Assembly: GCF_029395675.1 (NCBI RefSeq)
Contig: NZ_CP115184.1
Span: 1,860,001-1,924,000 of the forward strand
DNA length: 64,000 nucleotides
Direction of reading: 5' to 3'
Source: Janibacter cremeus
Lineage (GTDB): Bacteria; Actinomycetota; Actinomycetes; Actinomycetales; Dermatophilaceae
The translations under genes and the position numbers were made by a program. Positions 37,967-46,964 of this stretch are shown in pieces. The notes beneath the pieces are model-generated. The model saw only the letters and a list, made by a program, of their open reading frames with translations. It was not told where the DNA came from and did no database searches. How positions within the stretch are numbered: the first letter of the stretch is position 1; every line of letters begins with the position of its first letter.

Positions 37967-37978
37967 GGCGAAGGGTGG

Positions 37979-38986
37979 TCAGCTCGCCTTCTTCTTGGGG
38001 TCGGACTTCTTCGCCGGCGTCTTCTTGGCGGTGGACTTCTTCGCCGTGGACTTCTTGGCGGTGCTCTTCTTCGCCGGCGCCTTCTTGGCGGTGGACTTCT
38101 TCGCCGTGGACTTCTTGGCAGCGCTCTTCTTCGCCGGCGCCTTCGAGCTCGACTTCTCGGCGGTCGACGAGTCCTCCCGGCCCTCCTGCGAGGAGCCGGC
38201 GCTCTCCCCGCGGGACTTCTTGGCCTTCTCGACCGACTGGGCCAGCGCGGCCAGGAGGTCGACGACCTCGCCGCCCTCCTCCTCCTCGGTCTCCGGGGCG
38301 CGGACCTCTCCCCCCTCGATCTTGGAGCGGACGAGGTCCTGGACGGCGATGGCGTAGTCGTCCTCGAACTCGTCGGCGTCGTAGTCGCCGGCGAGCTCGT
38401 CGATGAGCAACCGGGCCATGGCCATCTCCTTCTCGGAGGCCTCACCCGCCTCGTCGACGGCAGCGAAGTCGGCGCTGCGGATCTCGTCGGGCCACATCAT
38501 CGTCTGCATGACGATGACGCCCTCGCGCACGCGCAGCACCGCCATCGTCATCCGGGTGCGGATGGCGACGGTGACGATGGCCATCCGCCCCTGCGCCTCG
38601 AGCGCCTCGCGCAGGAGGACGTAGGGCTTGGTGGCCGACTTGTCGGGCTCGAGGTAGTAGCTCTTGTCGAGGAGCATCGGGTCGATCTGGTCCTCGGGGA
38701 CGAACTTCTCGACGCTGATCTCCTTGCTCGATCGCGTCGGCAGGCCTGCCATGTCCTCGTCGGTGAGGATGACCATCTCCCCGTCCTCGGTCTCGTACCC
38801 CTTGGCGATGTCGTCGTAGGCGACCTCTTCACCGTCGATGCTGCAGAAGCGCTTGTAGCGGATGCGGCCGCCGTCGGTGCGGTGGACCTGTCGGAACTGG
38901 ACGTCGTGGTTCTCCGTCGCGGAGTACAGCCGGACCGGGACGTTGACGAGGCCGAAGGAGACGGCCCCCTTCCAGATGGCGCGCAT
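37979..38986 (-). CDS. ku: Non-homologous end joining protein Ku
   Basis: 335 residues from the ATG at 38986 (MRAIWKGAVSFGLVNVPVRLYSAT), with GGGAGG 6 nt upstream. The bacterial Ku core is followed by an acidic stretch (ETEEEEGGEVVDLL) and a long Lys-Ala-Ser-Thr tail made of AKKSTAKKS-like repeats to the end. The tail resembles histone H1 and extends bacterial Ku DNA binding. Works with the divergent ligase and polymerase genes to repair double-strand breaks. Confidence 0.97.
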   Translation of the reverse strand: MRAIWKGAVSFGLVNVPVRLYSATENHDVQFRQVHRTDGGRIRYKRFCSIDGEEVAYDDIAKGYETEDGEMVILTDEDMAGLPTRSSKEISVEKFVPEDQIDPMLLDKSYYLEPDKSATKPYVLLREALEAQGRMAIVTVAIRTRMTMAVLRVREGVIVMQTMMWPDEIRSADFAAVDEAGEASEKEMAMARLLIDELAGDYDADEFEDDYAIAVQDLVRSKIEGGEVRAPETEEEEGGEVVDLLAALAQSVEKAKKSRGESAGSSQEGREDSSTAEKSSSKAPAKKSAAKKSTAKKSTAKKAPAKKSTAKKSTAKKSTAKKTPAKKSDPKKKAS

Positions 38987-39049
38987 GCAATCCTCCCGAG
39001 GGTGAGCGTCCACCTCAGCCTACGCGGAGACAGGGGGCAGGATGGGGTC

Positions 39050-39982
39050 ATGCGACCGATGCTCGCCACGCTCACCGACACCGTGCCGCAGGGCGCCGAG
39101 TGGGTCCACGAGGTCAAGTGGGACGGCATGCGCGTCATCGTCGAGGCGAAGGGGGGCACCCTCACCGTGACGAGTCGCACCGGTCGGGACGTCACCGTCG
39201 CCTACCCCGAGCTCGCACCGCTGGCGGAGCTCTACGACGACATGGTCCTCGACGGCGAGCTCGTCGCCCTGGTCGACGGCCGTCCCTCCTTCGCCGGCCT
39301 CACCGAACGCATGCACGTGACCAACGCCCGGCGCGCGGCCACGCTCGCCGGCTCCCGCCCGGTGACGCTCATGGCCTTCGACCTGCTGCGGCTGCTCGGC
39401 CAGGACCTGACCGCACAGCCGTGGTCGGCGCGCCGGCAGCTGCTGGAGCAGCTCGACATCGACGGGCCGCGCTGGCAGGTCCCGCCGACCCACGACGACG
39501 GCCGGGGACTGCTCGCAGCGACCGCGGAGCAGGGCCTGGAGGGCATCGTCTCCAAGCGTCGCTCCGCCCCCTACGCCGCCGGTCGCCGCTCGCCCGACTG
39601 GCGCAAGCGCCCGCACCGCGACAGCGAGTCCGTCGTCGTCGGCGGCTGGCGGAGGGAGACCGGCGGCACCCTGCTCGGCTCCGTCCTCGTGGGGGTGCCG
39701 GGTCCCGAGGGGTGGGACTTCGTCGGGCGCGTCGGGGCCGGCCTCGCCGGCCGCGCGGGAGCCGCCGTGCTCGAGCGGCTCCGTCCCCTCGAGCGGGGGG
39801 GCTCCCCCTTCGCCTCCGAGGTCCCGCGCGAGGACGTGAAGGGGACGACGTGGGTCGAGCCGGAGGTCGTCATCGACGTCGCCAGCCTGGGCCGCGGCAG
39901 CGGACGCCTGCGGCAGCCGTCGTACCTGCGCACACGCACCGACCTGACCGCCGCGGACCTGTGGGAGACGACCGATGGCTGA
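39050..39982 (+). CDS. ATP-dependent DNA ligase (LigD ligase domain as a separate protein)
   Basis: 310 residues from the ATG at 39050. Ligase motif I EVKWDGMR, with Lys23 as the AMP-accepting residue, then MVLDGELVAL, MAFDLLRLLG, EGIVSKRRSAPYAAGRRSPDWRKRP, and an OB-fold end (FVGRVGAGLAGRAG, WVEPEVVIDVASL). It is equivalent to the ligase module of LigD but lacks polymerase and phosphoesterase domains. Divergent from ku with a 63-bp gap; overlaps the polymerase gene by 8 bp. Confidence 0.93.
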   Translation: MRPMLATLTDTVPQGAEWVHEVKWDGMRVIVEAKGGTLTVTSRTGRDVTVAYPELAPLAELYDDMVLDGELVALVDGRPSFAGLTERMHVTNARRAATLAGSRPVTLMAFDLLRLLGQDLTAQPWSARRQLLEQLDIDGPRWQVPPTHDDGRGLLAATAEQGLEGIVSKRRSAPYAAGRRSPDWRKRPHRDSESVVVGGWRRETGGTLLGSVLVGVPGPEGWDFVGRVGAGLAGRAGAAVLERLRPLERGGSPFASEVPREDVKGTTWVEPEVVIDVASLGRGSGRLRQPSYLRTRTDLTAADLWETTDG

Positions 39983-40859
39983 CTCCCGCGGAAGCGTCAC
40001 CCGGGTCGAGGTGGCCGGGCGCACGTTGCGCGTGTCCTCGCTGGAGAAGGTCATGTACCCCGCCACGGAGACGACGAAGGGGGAGATCCTCGCCTACTAC
40101 GCCCGGGCCGGCGAGACGATCCTCGCGCACCTCGCCCGGCGTCCCGTGACGCGGGTGCGGTGGCCGCACGGGACCGGCGGCGAGAGCTTCTTCGAGAAGA
40201 ACCTGCCCTCCGGGGCGCCGAGCTGGCTGCCGCGGGTGCAGGTGGACGACGTGACCTTCCCGCTCGTGGAGGACCTCGCCCAGCTGACCTACCTGGTCAA
40301 CCTCAACAGCATCGAGCTGCACGTCCCGCAGTGGCGGGTGGACGAGGACGGCGCACGGCTCAACCCCGACCGGCTGGTCATCGACCTCGACCCGGGCAAG
40401 CCGGCCGGGTTGCACGAGTGCGCCCGGGTCGCCCTGCTGCTGCGCGAACGCCTGGGGCGCCTGGGGCTCGACCTGTACCCGGTCACCTCCGGCAGCAAGG
40501 GGATGCAGCTCTACGCCCCGCTCGGCGGTGACCTCACGAGCAACCAGGTGCGCGACCTCGCCCAGCAGCTGGCGCAGGAGATGACCAAGAACCACCCCGA
40601 CCTGGTGCTGTGGAAGATGACCAAGTCGCTGCGCCCGGGGAAGGTCTTCCTCGACTGGAGCCAGAACGTCGCGGCCAAGACCACCGTCTGCCCGTACTCG
40701 ATGCGCGGTCGGGACGACCCGTGGGTGGCGGCGCCGCGCACGTGGGACGAGGTCGAGGCCGGGGCGGAGGACGCGGAGGCGCTGCAGCAGCTGGGCTTCG
40801 ACGAGGTCCTCGTCCGGCTCGAGGAGCACGGCGACCCGCTCGAGCCGCTGCTGCCCTGA
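39975..40859 (+). CDS. LigD-type polymerase/primase domain protein
   Basis: 294 residues, ATG inside the end of the ligase gene. Archaeo-eukaryotic primase-like domain: VSSLEKVMYPATETTKGEILAYYARAGE, WPHGTGGESFFEKNLPSGAPSW, DRLVIDLDPGKP (metal-binding DLD), VTSGSKGMQLYAPLG and GKVFLDWSQNVAAKTTVCPYSMRGRDDPWVAAPRTWDEV. Fills and extends ends during NHEJ. With the adjacent ligase it makes a split LigD; no phosphoesterase module is seen here. Confidence 0.93.
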   Translation: MADSRGSVTRVEVAGRTLRVSSLEKVMYPATETTKGEILAYYARAGETILAHLARRPVTRVRWPHGTGGESFFEKNLPSGAPSWLPRVQVDDVTFPLVEDLAQLTYLVNLNSIELHVPQWRVDEDGARLNPDRLVIDLDPGKPAGLHECARVALLLRERLGRLGLDLYPVTSGSKGMQLYAPLGGDLTSNQVRDLAQQLAQEMTKNHPDLVLWKMTKSLRPGKVFLDWSQNVAAKTTVCPYSMRGRDDPWVAAPRTWDEVEAGAEDAEALQQLGFDEVLVRLEEHGDPLEPLLP

Positions 40860-40870
40860 CCGCCCCGGCG

Positions 40871-41581
40871 TCAGGTCCGACGCGGGCAGCCGGCGCAGGC
40901 GTCCAGACCCGGCAGGGCGTACATCAGGCAGCACGACGTCCGCTCCGGTGGCGGCGCTCCGACGAGCCGGGCGAGGGCGATCTCCCACATGTCCTCGACC
41001 ATGCCGAGCCGCTGCCGGCTGCTCATCTTCGTCGGTGTCGGCAACCGGGTGGCCAGGGTGGTGCCGGTGTCGCGGTAGCCCGCCCAGGCCGTCTCCAGCC
41101 GGTCGACGTCGTCATCGACCCGCTGGTGGCCGCCGGGTCTCACTTGCACCGCGACCGGGTAGAGGTAGGACGGGTCGAGGTCGAGCGACCACAGCGCCGG
41201 GTCGGCGTCGAGGGCGAAGGGGGTGCGCACCGCCGCGGTCGCGATGACCGTCGCGAGCGGGTCGAGCAGGTACTGCAGGACGAAGGCCGAGGGCATCCCG
41301 GCCGGCGCGGTGCCGGACTGGGCGATCGTCACCTCGCGGTAGGCCTCGATCCACCGCGGTGCGACCTGCAGCGCACGGGCCAGCGGAATGCCTCGGTCCG
41401 GGTCACCGTCGTCGGCGACCCGAACCGTCAGGAAGGCGAGGTGCCGGTCGAGCTGCGCGACCGCGGCGCGCAGCTCATCGGCGCTGACCTCGCTCAGCCC
41501 GTGGCCTTCGCGTAGGCGTCGCGGACCTTCTTGCTGATCCGGCCGCGGTCGGACACCTCGTGGCCGTTGGCGCGGGCCCAC
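40871..41581 (-). CDS. FhuF-like (2Fe-2S)-binding protein
   Basis: Up to 236 residues. The C-terminus CCLMYALPGLDACAGCPR gives C-C-x10-C-x2-C, the FhuF ferric siderophore reductase cluster motif; the rest (YLLDPLATVIATAAVRTPFAL, SSRQRLGMVEDMWEIALARLVG) fits a small FhuF-like protein. The first 28 residues read through the lsr2 3' end in another frame and look like shadow. The true start may be a CTG at 41497 overlapping the lsr2 TGA, or unknown. So boundary is uncertain, family fairly sure. Confidence 0.7.
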   Translation of the reverse strand: MGPRQRPRGVRPRPDQQEGPRRLREGHGLSEVSADELRAAVAQLDRHLAFLTVRVADDGDPDRGIPLARALQVAPRWIEAYREVTIAQSGTAPAGMPSAFVLQYLLDPLATVIATAAVRTPFALDADPALWSLDLDPSYLYPVAVQVRPGGHQRVDDDVDRLETAWAGYRDTGTTLATRLPTPTKMSSRQRLGMVEDMWEIALARLVGAPPPERTSCCLMYALPGLDACAGCPRRT

Positions 41582-41823
41582 TCGCGGATCTTCGCCAGCT
41601 CGTTGCTGTTGGAGCGCGAGGAGGAGGACGACCCGCTGCTGCGACGACCGGCCACACGCCGGCCGGCGCCGACGTAGCGGGCGAGGGCGTCGCGCAGGGC
41701 GGTCGCGTTCTTCTCGTTGAGGTCGATCTCGTAGCTGACGCCGTCGAGACCGAAGGTGACGGTCTCGGTGGCCTCACCCCCGTCGATGTCGTCCTCGAGG
41801 ATGATCTGGACACGCTGGGCCAT
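41494..41823 (-). CDS. lsr2: Nucleoid-associated xenogeneic silencer Lsr2
   Basis: 109 residues. N-terminal oligomerisation domain MAQRVQIILEDDIDGGEATETVTFGLDGVSYEIDLNEKNA, a Ser/Arg linker (RRSSGSSSSSRSNSNE), and the C-terminal DNA-binding IREWARANGHEVSDRGRISKKV with the RGR AT-minor-groove motif. Silences AT-rich DNA. Its own upstream region (41824-41897) is markedly AT-rich for this genome, consistent with autoregulation. Conserved position next to lysS and clpC. Confidence 0.97.
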   Translation of the reverse strand: MAQRVQIILEDDIDGGEATETVTFGLDGVSYEIDLNEKNATALRDALARYVGAGRRVAGRRSSGSSSSSRSNSNELAKIREWARANGHEVSDRGRISKKVRDAYAKATG

Positions 41824-41897
41824 GTCGGGCTCCGTTCAATTGAAGAAAGTCTTTGGGTTGCATTCCACAATAGTCAGGAATCCGATGAATCACCCAA

Positions 41898-42110
41898 TTA
41901 GTTGTCCACAGGCCCGTCCTTCTTGGGGAGCGGCTGGTGATTTCCCTTCAGGTTGTCACCGTGCTCCGCATTCCATTTCGCAATGGCCTTTCGCTCACTG
42001 CGGTCGGCCTCGATCATGTAGCGGATGATCCAGTAGAAGAGATAACCCACCCCGACCGTCGGCAGCAGCGCGGCCAGATAGGGCCAGTACTCGGCAATGA
42101 ATGCACCCAT
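41898..42110 (-). CDS. Small single-pass membrane protein
   Basis: 70 residues, starting MGAFIAEYWPYLAALLPTVGVGYLFYWIIRYMIEADRSERKA. One hydrophobic helix (about residues 9-32) then a charged cytoplasmic tail ending KGNHQPLPKKDGPVDN. It begins 2 bp after the lysS stop, so it is co-transcribed with lysS and perhaps lsr2. The short region between it and lsr2 is AT-rich. A similar small lysS-lsr2 spacer protein occurs in related actinobacteria. Function unknown. Confidence 0.78.
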   Translation of the reverse strand: MGAFIAEYWPYLAALLPTVGVGYLFYWIIRYMIEADRSERKAIAKWNAEHGDNLKGNHQPLPKKDGPVDN

Positions 42111-42112
42111 GA

Positions 42113-43615
42113 TCAGGCCTCGGGCTTCAGGTGGGGGAAGAGGATCGTCTCGCGGATGCCGACCCCGGTGAAGAGCATGATCAGGCGATCGATACCCAGG
42201 CCGAGGCCACCCATCGGCGGCGCGCCGAACTCCAGAGCCCGCAGGAAGTCCTCGTCGAGCTGCATCGCCTCGTCGTCACCCGCAGCAGCGCGGCGGGACT
42301 GGTCCTCGAGGACCTCGCGCTGGATGACCGGGTCGATCAGCTCGGAGAACGCCGTGCCGCGCTCGACACCGCCGATGAAGAGGTCCCAGGCCTCGATGAG
42401 GCCCTCCTTCTCCCGGTGCGGGCGGGCCAGCGGCTGGGCGATCGCCGGGTAGTCGCAGATGAAGGTCGGCTGGATGCAGGTGGGCTCGACGAGCTCGGCG
42501 ACCATCTCCATGGCGGCCTTGCCGGCATCCCACGACGGGTCGAGGGAGACCCCCTTCGCCTCCGCGAGCTCGCGCAGGCGCTCGACCGGGGTGGTCACGT
42601 CGACGTCCTCACCGACGGCCTCGCTCAGGGCGGGGTAGAAGGACAGCCACCGCCACTCACCATCGAGGTCGACCTCCCCGGCGGGCGTGGTCACCCGGCG
42701 GGTTCCGGCGACGTCGGCGGCGGCGAGAATGAGCGCCTTGATCAGCTCGGCCATCGTGAACTGGTCGCCCCAGGCCTCGTAGACCTCGAGTGAGGTGAAT
42801 TCCGGGGAGTGGGTGGAGTCCACGCCCTCGTTGCGGAAAAGGCGCCCCATTTCGTAGACGCGGTCCACACCACCGACGACGGCCTTCTTCAACGGCAGCT
42901 CGAGGGCAATGCGCAGCGACATCCCCTGGTCGAAGGCATTCATGTGTGTATCGAAAGGACGCGCCGCGGCGCCACCGTGCACGAGCTGCAGCACCGGCGT
43001 CTCGATCTCGATGAATTCACGGGCGTGCAGGGTCTCGCGAATGGCCCGAACGATCCCCGCGCGCAGCCGGACCATGTCGCGGGCCTCCTGGCGCACGACG
43101 AGGTCGGCATAGCGCTGACGCACGCGCGCCTCCTCCGAGAGCTCCTTGTGCAGGACGGGAAGGGGGCGCAGCGCCTTGGAGGCCATCGTCCAGGAGGTCG
43201 CCATGACCGACAGCTCCCCGCGGCGGGAGCGGATGACGCGACCGGTGACGGCGACGTGGTCACCCAGGTCGACGTCGTGCTTCCACGAGTCGAGGGCCTC
43301 CTGGCCGACCTCGGCGAGCGAGAGCATGATCTGCAGGCGGGTGCCGACTCCCTCCTGCAGGGCGGCGAAGGCGAGCTTGCCGGTGTTGCGCACGAACATC
43401 ACGCGGCCGGCGACGGTGACGACGTCCTGGGTCTCCTCGCCGGTCTCCAGGTGGCCCCAGGTCTCGTTGACCTGCGCCAGGGAGTGGGTGCGGGCGGCGC
43501 CGACCGGGTAGGCCTGCTTGCCGTCGGCGAGGATGCGGTCGCGCTTCTCCCGCCGGATGCGCATCTGCTCCGGCAGCTCGTCGTCGGCAGGGGTCTCGAT
43601 CGGCTCGTCAGTCAC
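42113..43615 (-). CDS. lysS: Lysyl-tRNA synthetase, class II
   Basis: 500 residues, GTG start. N-terminal OB-fold anticodon domain (VAGRVMFVRNTGKLAFAALQEGVG) and class II catalytic core: motif 2 VYEMGRLFRNEGVDSTHSPEFTSLEVYEA, AFSELIDPVIQREVLEDQ, and motif 3 GAPPMGGLGLGIDRLIML. A TATCGT box lies 8 nt upstream (43624-43629). Heads lysS-small membrane protein-lsr2. Not the C-terminal extended LysX. Confidence 0.97.
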   Translation of the reverse strand: MTDEPIETPADDELPEQMRIRREKRDRILADGKQAYPVGAARTHSLAQVNETWGHLETGEETQDVVTVAGRVMFVRNTGKLAFAALQEGVGTRLQIMLSLAEVGQEALDSWKHDVDLGDHVAVTGRVIRSRRGELSVMATSWTMASKALRPLPVLHKELSEEARVRQRYADLVVRQEARDMVRLRAGIVRAIRETLHAREFIEIETPVLQLVHGGAAARPFDTHMNAFDQGMSLRIALELPLKKAVVGGVDRVYEMGRLFRNEGVDSTHSPEFTSLEVYEAWGDQFTMAELIKALILAAADVAGTRRVTTPAGEVDLDGEWRWLSFYPALSEAVGEDVDVTTPVERLRELAEAKGVSLDPSWDAGKAAMEMVAELVEPTCIQPTFICDYPAIAQPLARPHREKEGLIEAWDLFIGGVERGTAFSELIDPVIQREVLEDQSRRAAAGDDEAMQLDEDFLRALEFGAPPMGGLGLGIDRLIMLFTGVGIRETILFPHLKPEA

Positions 43616-43675
43616 GGTCCCCCACGATATCCGCGGACCGGTCGCGGCCCGAATCGCCGGGCCCGGAGAGGGGGC

Positions 43676-44560
43676 TCAGACCAGGTCGAGCGCGAGGTCG
43701 ATGATCGGCGAGGAGTGGGTGAGCCCGCCGACGCTCATGTAGTCGATCCCCGTGGCGCCGTACTCGGCGGCCACCTCGAGAGCCAGCCCACCGGTCGCCT
43801 CGATCTCGACGCTCGCACCGAGCTCGGCCGCACGGGCCCGGGCCGTGTCGACCGTCGAGCGCAGCAGGTCGACGGGCATGTTGTCGCACATGAGGAACCG
43901 TGCCCCAGCCTCCAGCGCCTCCAGTGCCTGCTCGGTGGACTCGACCTCCACCTCGATCGCGACCTCGGGGTGGAGGTCCCGGATCGCGGCGTAGGCGGCG
44001 CCCACTCCCCCGGCGGCGACGACGTGGTTGTCCTTGACCATCGCGACGTCGAAGAGGCCCATCCTCTTGTTCGTCCCGCCCCCGGCACGGACCGCGTACT
44101 TCTCCAGCTCGCGCATGCCGGGTGTGGTCTTGCGGGTGTCGAGCACGGTGCACCCGGTCCCGGCCAGCGCGTCCGCCCAGCGACGGGTGTGCGTGGCGAC
44201 GCCGGACAGGCGCGACATGACGTTGAGCAGGGTGCGCTCGGCCATGAGCGCCTGCCGGACGGGTCCGTCGAGGACGGCGATGACGTCGCCGGCCACCAGT
44301 CGGGTCCCGTCGGCGATCCGCACCTCGAGCGAAGGGGGCGTCCCTCCCGTCCGCGCGGCGACCCCCTCGAGGACGAGCGCGATGACGGGTGCGCCGGCGA
44401 GGACACCGGGCTCGCGGGCGACCACGTGGCCGGTCGCGACCTGGTCGGCCGGGATCGTGGCGGAGCTCGTGACGTCGAGACCGTCCGGACCGAGGTCCTC
44501 GGCCAGCGCGGTGTCGACGAGCCGGCGGGCGGCCTCGAGCGGGAAGTCCGGGCCGGTCAC
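43676..44560 (-). CDS. nadC: Nicotinate-nucleotide diphosphorylase (carboxylating)
   Basis: 294 residues from a GTG that overlaps the nadB stop by 4 bp (GTGA). QPRTase fold: SATIPADQVATGHVVAREPGVLAG, ERTLLNVMSRLSGVATHTRRWADAL, LDTRKTTPGMRELEKYAVRAGGGTNKRMGLFDVAMVKDNH, and EIEATGGLALEVAAEYGATGIDYMSVGGLTHS. Makes NaMN from quinolinate and PRPP in de novo NAD synthesis. Third gene of panD-nadB-nadC. Confidence 0.96.
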   Translation of the reverse strand: MTGPDFPLEAARRLVDTALAEDLGPDGLDVTSSATIPADQVATGHVVAREPGVLAGAPVIALVLEGVAARTGGTPPSLEVRIADGTRLVAGDVIAVLDGPVRQALMAERTLLNVMSRLSGVATHTRRWADALAGTGCTVLDTRKTTPGMRELEKYAVRAGGGTNKRMGLFDVAMVKDNHVVAAGGVGAAYAAIRDLHPEVAIEVEVESTEQALEALEAGARFLMCDNMPVDLLRSTVDTARARAAELGASVEIEATGGLALEVAAEYGATGIDYMSVGGLTHSSPIIDLALDLV

Positions 44561-46299
44561 TGCACGCCCTCCAGCGCTTCGGTCCCGTGTGCGGCGCGCG
44601 GCTGCGGCCAACAGAGGTCGACGTCCAGTCGGATCACGGCCAGCTCGCCGTCCGGCTCACGCACGTGGACGAGGTGCGCGGACCACTCCGCGTCGTCGGG
44701 CACCGGGTGGTCGCGCCGCACGTGGCCGCCGCGGGTCTCCTCGCGCAGGTGCGCGGCGGTGGCCAGCGCCCGGCCGAGGTGGAGCAGGTTCGTCGTCTCC
44801 CAGCTGCGCGGTCCCGGCTCGGCATCGGACGTGGCCGCGGCCAGCTCCTGCAGGGAGGCCAGCGCCGAGCGCGTGGACTCCCGGGAGCGAAGGGGGCCGA
44901 CCCCCCTCGTCATCGTCTCCTGCAGGGCGGGACGGTGAGCGGCGTCGAGGAGGCCGGTGCTCGCCTCGCCCGATGGCTCGACGAAGGGCAGCTCGCCACC
45001 GGCCAGCCGCTCCACGAGGTCCTCGGCGATCCGGTGGGCGAAGACGAGTCCCTCGAGGAGGGAGTTGCTCGCGAGGCGGTTGGCGCCGTGCACACCGGTG
45101 CACGAGACCTCCCCGCAGGCGTAGAGACCGGGCAGGCTCGTGCGGCCGCGCAGGTCGGTGCGCACGCCGCCCGAGGCGTAGTGCTGTGCCGGGGCCACCG
45201 GGATGGGTTCGGTCGCGGGGTCGATGCCCAGCTCGCGGCACCGGGCGACGATCGTCGGGAAGCGGCGCTCGAGGAACTCCCCGCCGAGGTGCCGCGCGTC
45301 GAGGAGGACGTGGTCGGTGCCGGTCGCCTCCATCCGCTCCAGGATCGCGCGCGCGACGACGTCCCGGGGGGCGAGGTCGGCGAGCGGGTGCACCCCGGCC
45401 ATGAAGGCCTCGCCGGTCGAGTCGACGAGGACGGCGCCCTCGCCGCGCACCGCCTCGGAGACGAGCGGCTGCTGACCGCTCGCGCCGGGACCGAGGTGCA
45501 TGACGGTCGGGTGGAACTGCACGAACTCCAGGTCGGCGAGCGCGGCGCCCGCGCGCAGGGCGACCGCCATGCCGTCCCCGGTGGCAACGGGAGGGTTGGT
45601 CGTCGAGGAGTAGATCTGGCCGAGCCCTCCCGTGGCGAGCACGACGGCCCGGGCGCGTGCGGCGCCCACCCCGTCGATCTCCCCCTCGCCGATGACGTGG
45701 ACGGTCGCGCCGCACACGGAGCCCTCGGCCGAGGTGAGCAGGTCGACCACGAGGGCGTTCTCGATGACCTCGATGCCGGGGTCGGCGCGCACGGCCTCGA
45801 GCTGGGCGATGAGGGCGCGCGAGATCTCCGCTCCCGTGGCGTCGCCGCCGGCGTGGGCGATCCGGTCGCGGTGGTGGCCACCCTCGCGGGTGAGCGTGAT
45901 CTCTCCGGCGTCGTCGGTGTCGAACCGCGCGCCGAGCCCGATGAGCTCGCGCACCCGGGCGGGGCCCTCGGTGACGAGGACCTCGACGGCCGACTCGTCA
46001 CACAGGCCGACGCCGGCGACCAGGGTGTCGTCGAGGTGCTCGGCAGCGGAGTCCTCCGGGGCGAGGGCGGCGGCGATCCCGCCCTGGGCCCACGTGGTCG
46101 ACCCGGCGGACAGCTCGGTCTTGGTCACGAGCAGTACCCGGTCGACGTGCTCGCGCAGGCGCAGCGCACAGGTCAGCCCGGCGATCCCGGACCCGACGAC
46201 GAGCACGTCCGCGTCGGCCGTCCAACCGGGCGGCGGCGAGGTGAGGAAGCGCGGGAGCGCGACCCCCTCGCCCGCGTCAGGCACCGGCGCTTCCGTCAC
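44557..46299 (-). CDS. nadB: L-aspartate oxidase
   Basis: 580 residues, GTG start inside the end of panD (23-bp overlap). Flavoprotein of the SdhA/FrdA family: [110 protein letters not shown]. Oxidises aspartate to iminoaspartate for quinolinate. No nadA is in the window, so quinolinate synthase must lie elsewhere. Overlaps panD upstream and nadC downstream. Confidence 0.96.
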   Translation of the reverse strand: MTEAPVPDAGEGVALPRFLTSPPPGWTADADVLVVGSGIAGLTCALRLREHVDRVLLVTKTELSAGSTTWAQGGIAAALAPEDSAAEHLDDTLVAGVGLCDESAVEVLVTEGPARVRELIGLGARFDTDDAGEITLTREGGHHRDRIAHAGGDATGAEISRALIAQLEAVRADPGIEVIENALVVDLLTSAEGSVCGATVHVIGEGEIDGVGAARARAVVLATGGLGQIYSSTTNPPVATGDGMAVALRAGAALADLEFVQFHPTVMHLGPGASGQQPLVSEAVRGEGAVLVDSTGEAFMAGVHPLADLAPRDVVARAILERMEATGTDHVLLDARHLGGEFLERRFPTIVARCRELGIDPATEPIPVAPAQHYASGGVRTDLRGRTSLPGLYACGEVSCTGVHGANRLASNSLLEGLVFAHRIAEDLVERLAGGELPFVEPSGEASTGLLDAAHRPALQETMTRGVGPLRSRESTRSALASLQELAAATSDAEPGPRSWETTNLLHLGRALATAAHLREETRGGHVRRDHPVPDDAEWSAHLVHVREPDGELAVIRLDVDLCWPQPRAAHGTEALEGVQ

Positions 46300-46723
46300 C
46301 CGGGTGGTCGCGGTGGGTGACCGCCGAGGTGCTCAGGCCGAAGCCCTCCGGGACGTCGCCCGCGTCGTGGTACTGGTCGACGATCGCGTTGTCCCCGTCG
46401 ACGAAGACGACCTGGGGCTCGTAGGTCCGCGCCTCGTGGTCGTCCATCGAGGCGTAGGCGATGATGATGATCGTGTCGCCGGGCTGGACGAGACGCGCGG
46501 CGGCACCGTTGATGCAGATGATCCCGGTGCCGCGCTCACCCTCGATGGCGTAGGTGGTCAGCCGGTTGCCGTTGTCGACGTCGACGATGTCGACCTGCTG
46601 CCCGGGGAGCATGTCCGCGGCGTCCATGAGGTCGCGGTCGATCGTCAGCGACCCGACGTAGTGCAGGTCGGCCTGGGTGACCGTGGCCCGGTGGATCTTG
46701 CTGTGGAGCATGTAACGCTGCAC
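46277..46723 (-). CDS. panD: Aspartate 1-decarboxylase
   Basis: 148 residues from a GTG at 46723 ([17 protein letters not shown]) with GAAGGA 8-9 nt upstream; an alternative ATG is 12 nt later. The self-cleavage site Gly-Ser is in [11 protein letters not shown], with the pyruvoyl group made from that Ser; [31 protein letters not shown] is typical. Makes beta-alanine for pantothenate. The gene overlaps nadB by 23 bp. Both enzymes consume L-aspartate. Confidence 0.95.
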   Translation of the reverse strand: MQRYMLHSKIHRATVTQADLHYVGSLTIDRDLMDAADMLPGQQVDIVDVDNGNRLTTYAIEGERGTGIICINGAAARLVQPGDTIIIIAYASMDDHEARTYEPQVVFVDGDNAIVDQYHDAGDVPEGFGLSTSAVTHRDHPGDGSAGA

Positions 46724-46964
46724 GACCAGTTGTCCTTCTTCTCGGCGATTGACCGTCGTCCAGTCTCGCATCAGCACGGCACCGCCGTCACGACGTGTGG
46801 AGCGAGACGTCCGGCACGCTCTGGCCTACCGGCGGGTCGCTGCGGACAAAGGGGGGCTGCGGTCGGACAGGGATGGTGGCCCGGCTCAGGGAGTGAGGAA
46901 CGAACGACCAAGGGCCGCCGTGCCTGTTCCGACCGGGACCGTGTCCGTCCCCACAACGGGACGC

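Noticed and set aside
46724..46964. Possible small gene or RNA between panD and panC
   Set aside because: No protein-like short frame, tRNA-like fold or strong hairpin could be recognised.
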